DNA from: Streptomyces sp. CBMA29
GTDB taxonomy: Bacteria; Actinomycetota; Actinomycetes; Streptomycetales; Streptomycetaceae
NCBI RefSeq assembly: GCF_014596445.1
Contig: NZ_MECL01000052.1
Location: 1-33,020, forward strand
Direction of reading: 5' to 3'
Length of the DNA stretch: 33,020 bases
The translations under genes and the position numbers were made by a program. The notes under the pieces are model-generated. The model saw only the letters and a list, made by a program, of their open reading frames with translations, was not told the DNA's origin and did no database searches. Below, one piece after another: positions 30,701 to 33,020 of the stretch; position 1 is the first letter of the stretch; every line of letters begins with the position of its first letter.

Positions 30701-31327
30701 CTGCGGATCAGCCGTGACGGCGACACCTTCACCGGCTGGTGCAGCCAGGACGGCACCGACTGGACCCGGGTGGGATCGGCGCCGCTGCCCGGCGCCGCGC
30801 CCGCCGAGGACGCCGGTCTGCTCTTCACCGCGGTCGACGCGTCCACCCACCGCCAGGGCGCCGCGCGCTTCCACGGGCTGACGCTGGCACCTTTCACCGC
30901 GCGGGACACCTCGGGCGACACCGTGCTGAGCCTCGGCAGGCCGACAACCGCACTGTCCTACGAGGCGGGCAGCCCGCCCTCCGCGGCGGTCGACGGCGAC
31001 CGCACCAACACCACGTACTGGGCGAGCGCGATGGCCGGCGGCGACACCTGGTGGCAGGTCGACCTCGGCGCTGCCCACGACCTGTCGTCGGTCAACGTCC
31101 GCAACTACGTGGACGGCAAGCGCGCCTACACCTATACGTTGGCCGGCAGCGTGGACGGCGTCCACTGGTTCGCCCTCGGCGGCAAGAACACCGCCGCGGT
31201 CGCCACGGACACCGGTGACACGTTCTCCCTGACCGCCGCGGCGCGCTACATCCGTGTCGACGGCCTCAGCAACACCGCCAACACCTCCTTCCACCTCACC
31301 GAGGTCACCGTCACCGGCGCGGCCTGA
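27719..31327 (+). CDS. Secreted alpha-N-acetylglucosaminidase, GH89, with accessory domains
   Basis: This is a 1202-residue exported enzyme related to human NAGLU. It removes terminal alpha-linked N-acetylglucosamine from glycans. A Sec signal (about 1-42, AVLTVLATLLALVAGAVV) is followed by the NAGLU N-terminal domain (about 70-155), the catalytic barrel (about 165-490) and the helical C-terminal domain (to about 760). The two likely catalytic glutamates are E352 in DLLHEGG and E471 in ALMPEAIDNNPV. Then come a NEW3-like beta domain (about 770-870), a concanavalin-like domain of the DUF1349 type (about 900-1050) and a C-terminal F5/8 type C (CBM32) domain (about 1070-1202) with WWQVDLG and RYIRVDG. 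The GTG at 27719 has GGAAAG six bases upstream. The natural substrate is uncertain; mucin-type or bacterial glycans fit. Confidence 0.92.
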   Translation: MSTRLFAPRAVSGRSLRARAVLTVLATLLALVAGAVVAEPATSAGSAGSNGPKELSAGKARTARATAASAFDTSVAEAAVTRLLGPDHARQIDLRGIAAGSGQDRYLIEAAGGRVRISGTTPGTLLAGLGQYLRVVAHADISLNGEQLRLPDQLPLPSSPIGRSANVAHRFALNDTDEGYAGPYLTWQQWQRRIDVLALNGINEMLVYEGQEAVYDRTFQRFGYSDAEMRAWIPQPGHQPWWLLQNMCCENGPISSQLLDQRVTLGRRMTGYLRQLGLTPVLPGYFGTVPPGFAAKNAGAHVIAQGTWNGFPRSDWLDPTTALFGQVADAFYGEQSKLFGDSSMYKMDLLHEGGQAGDVNIGDASRAVQNALDRAHPGAIWAILGWESNPRAATLQAVDTSRMLVLDGNSDTTGATDRDQDYLGTPYAFGTIWNFGGNTNMGASMALWNTKFHAWLAKPGTALSGIALMPEAIDNNPVAVEFFADLAWESSAVDMDTWMAAYATARYGAADPHAVAAWQTLGRTAYSWPGDTGTRHTSSIFSIQPGLSATAGSVPYDPKDVQRAFGELLQVGQRSRGSTAYTYDLVDLGRQVLSNDTRTLLPRIRQAYTAHDTTAFDALSGQWMTKLNLLDALLGADGTSLFGVWQKEAAAQAPTPAEAKRLEYDLRTLVSDWTETHPIQDYAGREWNGLVGDYYGARWRTFFDSLRTALSTGGPPRAIDWRAVASTWVHKVARYRSTPTDDAYQQARKVAAYPAGHVALAADPKAGPPGATVRLTAAFTDDNALWPTGPASFALTAPGGYTVRPVGGSTPSVPAGGTATAAWDVTMPSDATPADLARLTATVRWSSGAADDAVSATATDTTDVLVSGPVAEPYRTASSASSASIAFAQHGDVFGMAGGGADVGASTDQYGTIYRPRWLTSGQAVGTEVLEQENSGPWARAGLVVRSDLARPGSAGYADLAVTPEHGCVFMWDADGNGTLEHSASSGGFTGPVHLRISRDGDTFTGWCSQDGTDWTRVGSAPLPGAAPAEDAGLLFTAVDASTHRQGAARFHGLTLAPFTARDTSGDTVLSLGRPTTALSYEAGSPPSAAVDGDRTNTTYWASAMAGGDTWWQVDLGAAHDLSSVNVRNYVDGKRAYTYTLAGSVDGVHWFALGGKNTAAVATDTGDTFSLTAAARYIRVDGLSNTANTSFHLTEVTVTGAA

Positions 31328-31429
31328 ACCCGCTGGGTGCGGCGGGGTGCGGCGAGGTCCGGCCGTGCGCGAGGGTAGGGCGGAACGGCAGGGCGGGACG
31401 ACTGATGCGACGGCAAGGCGGTGGCGGGC

Positions 31430-32473
31430 GTGCGGGCTGTGGTGTTCGAGGAATTCGGGCGGATGCCGGAGGTTCGGGAGGTGGCCGATCCGGGATGTCC
31501 GCCTGACGGGGTGGTCGTGCGGGTCGAGGCGACCGGGCTGTGTCGCAGCGACTGGCACGGATGGCTCGGGCATGACGACGGGATCACGCTGCCGCATGTG
31601 CCGGGTCATGAATTCGCGGGCCGGATCGAGGAGGCGGGTCCCGGAGTCAGCCGGTGGCGGGTCGGCGACCGGGTGACCGTGCCGTTCGTCTGCGCCTGCG
31701 GGAGCTGCGCCGCCTGCGCCCGCGGCGATCAGCAGGTGTGCGAGCGGCAGGAGCAGCCAGGCTTCACCTACTGGGGGTCCTTCGCGGAGTACGTCGCCGT
31801 CCCGCACGCGGACGTCAACCTGGTGGGGCTGCCCGACGACATGACGTACGCGACCGCCGCGTCGCTCGGCTGCCGCTTCGCCACCGCGTACCGCGCGGTG
31901 GTCGCGCAAGGTCGTACGCGGCCGGGCGAGTGGGTGGCGGTGATCGGCTGCGGCGGGGTCGGCCTGTCGGCGGTGATGATCGCGGTGGCCTGCGGGGCAC
32001 GGGTGGTGGCGGTGGACACCTCGGCCCAAGCTCTCGGCCTGGCACGGAAGTTCGGCGCCTCGGTGGGTGTCGACGCCTCGCGGTCCGATGTCGACACGGC
32101 GGAGGCGGTCCGCGCGGCGACCGACGGCGGAGCGCATGTCTCGGTCGACGCGCTCGGCTCCCCCGCCACCTGTGCGGCCTCCGTGGCGGGCCTGCGGCGG
32201 CGGGGCAGGCATGTGCAGGTCGGTCTGCTGCCGTCGGGCGGTGTCGCCGTCCCCATGGACCGGGTGCTCGCCCTCGAACTGGAGATTCTGGGCAGCCACG
32301 GCATGGCCGCGCACGCGTATCCGGAGATGATGCGGCTGGTCGCGGCCGGGACGCTCCGCCCCGATCTGCTGGTCGGCTCGGTCATCGGCCTGGACGCGGC
32401 ACCGGGCGCGCTGGCCGCGCTCAGCGACGGGTCGGCCGGCGGCGTCACCGTGATCACGCCACAGAAGAAGTGA
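31430..32473 (+). CDS. Zinc-dependent alcohol dehydrogenase
   Basis: This is a 347-residue medium-chain dehydrogenase/reductase. Catalytic zinc residues are C38 (GLCRSDWHG) and H60-E61 (PGHEFAG). Unlike the dehydrogenase at 24342, the structural-zinc lobe is complete: C90, C93, C96 and C104 in CGSCAACARGDQQVC. The cofactor loop is GCGGVGLSA, and VDTSAQAL after the second strand suggests NAD(H) preference. It resembles the Streptomyces alcohol dehydrogenases that lack a named substrate. The start is taken as the GTG at 31430, giving the usual opening MRAVVFEEFG; a GTG three codons upstream (31421) is possible. About 100 bases separate it from the GH89 gene, with no clear terminator. Confidence 0.9.
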   Translation: MRAVVFEEFGRMPEVREVADPGCPPDGVVVRVEATGLCRSDWHGWLGHDDGITLPHVPGHEFAGRIEEAGPGVSRWRVGDRVTVPFVCACGSCAACARGDQQVCERQEQPGFTYWGSFAEYVAVPHADVNLVGLPDDMTYATAASLGCRFATAYRAVVAQGRTRPGEWVAVIGCGGVGLSAVMIAVACGARVVAVDTSAQALGLARKFGASVGVDASRSDVDTAEAVRAATDGGAHVSVDALGSPATCAASVAGLRRRGRHVQVGLLPSGGVAVPMDRVLALELEILGSHGMAAHAYPEMMRLVAAGTLRPDLLVGSVIGLDAAPGALAALSDGSAGGVTVITPQKK

Positions 32474-32537
32474 GCGCGGACTCGGCGTTGTTGGCACGGG
32501 CTCCGCGGTACGGGCACGGCCTCAGCGTCGGAGGCGG

Positions 32538-32570
32538 GGGCGCGGTGTCATCGGCGCGGGCGCGGTGTCA
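32538..32570. repeat. Two 13-bp direct repeats, period 20
   Basis: GGGCGCGGTGTCA occurs at 32538-32550 and again at 32558-32570. The pair lies 60-92 bases upstream of glgX. The 20-base period is close to two helical turns, so paired binding sites are conceivable; a chance GC-rich duplication is as likely. Confidence 0.5.
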
Positions 32571-32629
32571 CCCGTACGGACGCGGCGTGCGTCGGCGCCG
32601 TCGTGCCGCGGAGCGGTTAGCTTCGGCGA

Positions 32630-33020
32630 ATGCAGAAATGGTCCGGACTTCCGTATCCCCTGGGCGCGACCTATGACGGCTCGGGCACCAATTTCGCCCT
32701 CTTCTCGGAAGTGGCGGAGAAAGTCGATCTGGCCGTCATCGACGCGCGCGGGCGTGAACAACGCACCCCGCTGGCGTCGGTGGACGGATCGGTCTGGCAC
32801 GCGTATCTGCCGGGCGTCGGTCCCGGCCAGCGCTACGGATACCGGGTGCACGGCCCGTACCGGCCGGAGCACGGGCACCGGTGCAATCCGGCGAAGCTGC
32901 TGGTGGACCCGTACGCGAAGGCCATCGACGGCCAGCCCGACAGTCACAGGTCGCTGCTCGGTTACCGTGACGACGGCTCGGACGAACCCGACACCGCCGA
33001 CAGCCTCGGCCACACCATGC
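32630..33020 (+). CDS. glgX: Glycogen debranching enzyme GlgX (5' part)
   Basis: The window ends inside this gene; 130 residues are seen of the usual 700 or so. The opening PYPLGATYDGSGTNFALFSE and the following VWHAYLPGVGPGQRYGYRVH and NPAKLLVDPYAKAIDG are the N-terminal CBM48 domain of GlgX/TreX isoamylases. These enzymes hydrolyse alpha-1,6 branches in glycogen or limit dextrins in the cytosol. The ATG at 32630 has no strong ribosome binding site; it was chosen because the protein then begins as its relatives do. Two short direct repeats lie upstream. The catalytic domain is beyond the window. Confidence 0.93.
   Translation, partial: MQKWSGLPYPLGATYDGSGTNFALFSEVAEKVDLAVIDARGREQRTPLASVDGSVWHAYLPGVGPGQRYGYRVHGPYRPEHGHRCNPAKLLVDPYAKAIDGQPDSHRSLLGYRDDGSDEPDTADSLGHTM

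Noticed and set aside
28142..32497. Very long minus-strand open frame (about 1450 codons) opposite GH89 and the second alcohol dehydrogenase
   Set aside because: The plus-strand frames encode clear enzymes. The antisense frame is a by-product of high GC in third positions and has no protein-like pattern.
1..33020. CRISPR arrays, tRNA or rRNA genes, integrase, transposase or phage genes
   Set aside because: Looked for and not seen. The only tandem array (697-794) has no spacers, and no gene has transposase or recombinase features that I could confirm.

Overview
The window comes from a high-GC actinobacterium, almost certainly a Streptomyces. The codon use is strongly GC-rich in third positions, and GTG and TTG starts are common. 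Gene types typical of the genus are present: a DUF5133 protein, a GPP34 protein, a Tat-exported protein, sedolisin and GH78 exoenzymes, and DasR-type and LacI-type operator sequences. No tRNA, rRNA, CRISPR array, intact insertion sequence or integrase gene is visible. Both ends cut through genes: an FAD/[2Fe-2S] oxidoreductase at the left and glgX at the right.

Layout. From 1 to 2452 lie the oxidoreductase 3' end, a 14-bp tandem repeat, a Tat-exported protein with three Cys3-His repeats, and an AraC-type regulator. From 2580 to 4660 lie a cytosolic GH3 beta-N-acetylglucosaminidase and a long intergenic region with two sequences resembling the DasR operator (dre). From 4661 to 10086 is a tight five-gene operon: Fe(II)/2-oxoglutarate dioxygenase, DUF6271-like protein with a DSD motif, fold-III PLP decarboxylase, GNAT acetyltransferase and MFS exporter. 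It looks like an uncharacterised small-molecule pathway. From 10148 to 11907 are two convergent GNAT genes and a broken DUF2236/MpaB-type oxygenase gene.

From 11983 to 16482 are two secreted enzymes on the minus strand: a sedolisin (S53) peptidase and a GH78 enzyme with four C-terminal cysteine-rich repeats. The GH78 promoter carries two LacI-type palindromes. From 16773 to 21158 is a run of small or conserved minus-strand genes: two Cys-rich mini-proteins, DUF5133, GPP34 and two membrane proteins. From 21520 to 33020, all on the plus strand, are a cytosolic GH78 alpha-L-rhamnosidase, a zinc alcohol dehydrogenase, an aldo/keto reductase, an XRE/MmyB-type regulator, a secreted multidomain GH89 alpha-N-acetylglucosaminidase, a second alcohol dehydrogenase and the start of glgX.

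How they may work together. Much of the window suits a soil saprophyte that takes polysaccharides and glycoconjugates apart. Secreted GH78 and GH89 enzymes and a peptidase act outside, and GH78, GH3 and GlgX act inside. Sugar-responsive control is suggested by the LacI-like and dre-like sites. The dioxygenase-decarboxylase operon stands apart as specialised metabolism. The possible dre-like site in its promoter would connect it to amino-sugar sensing, but that is inference.
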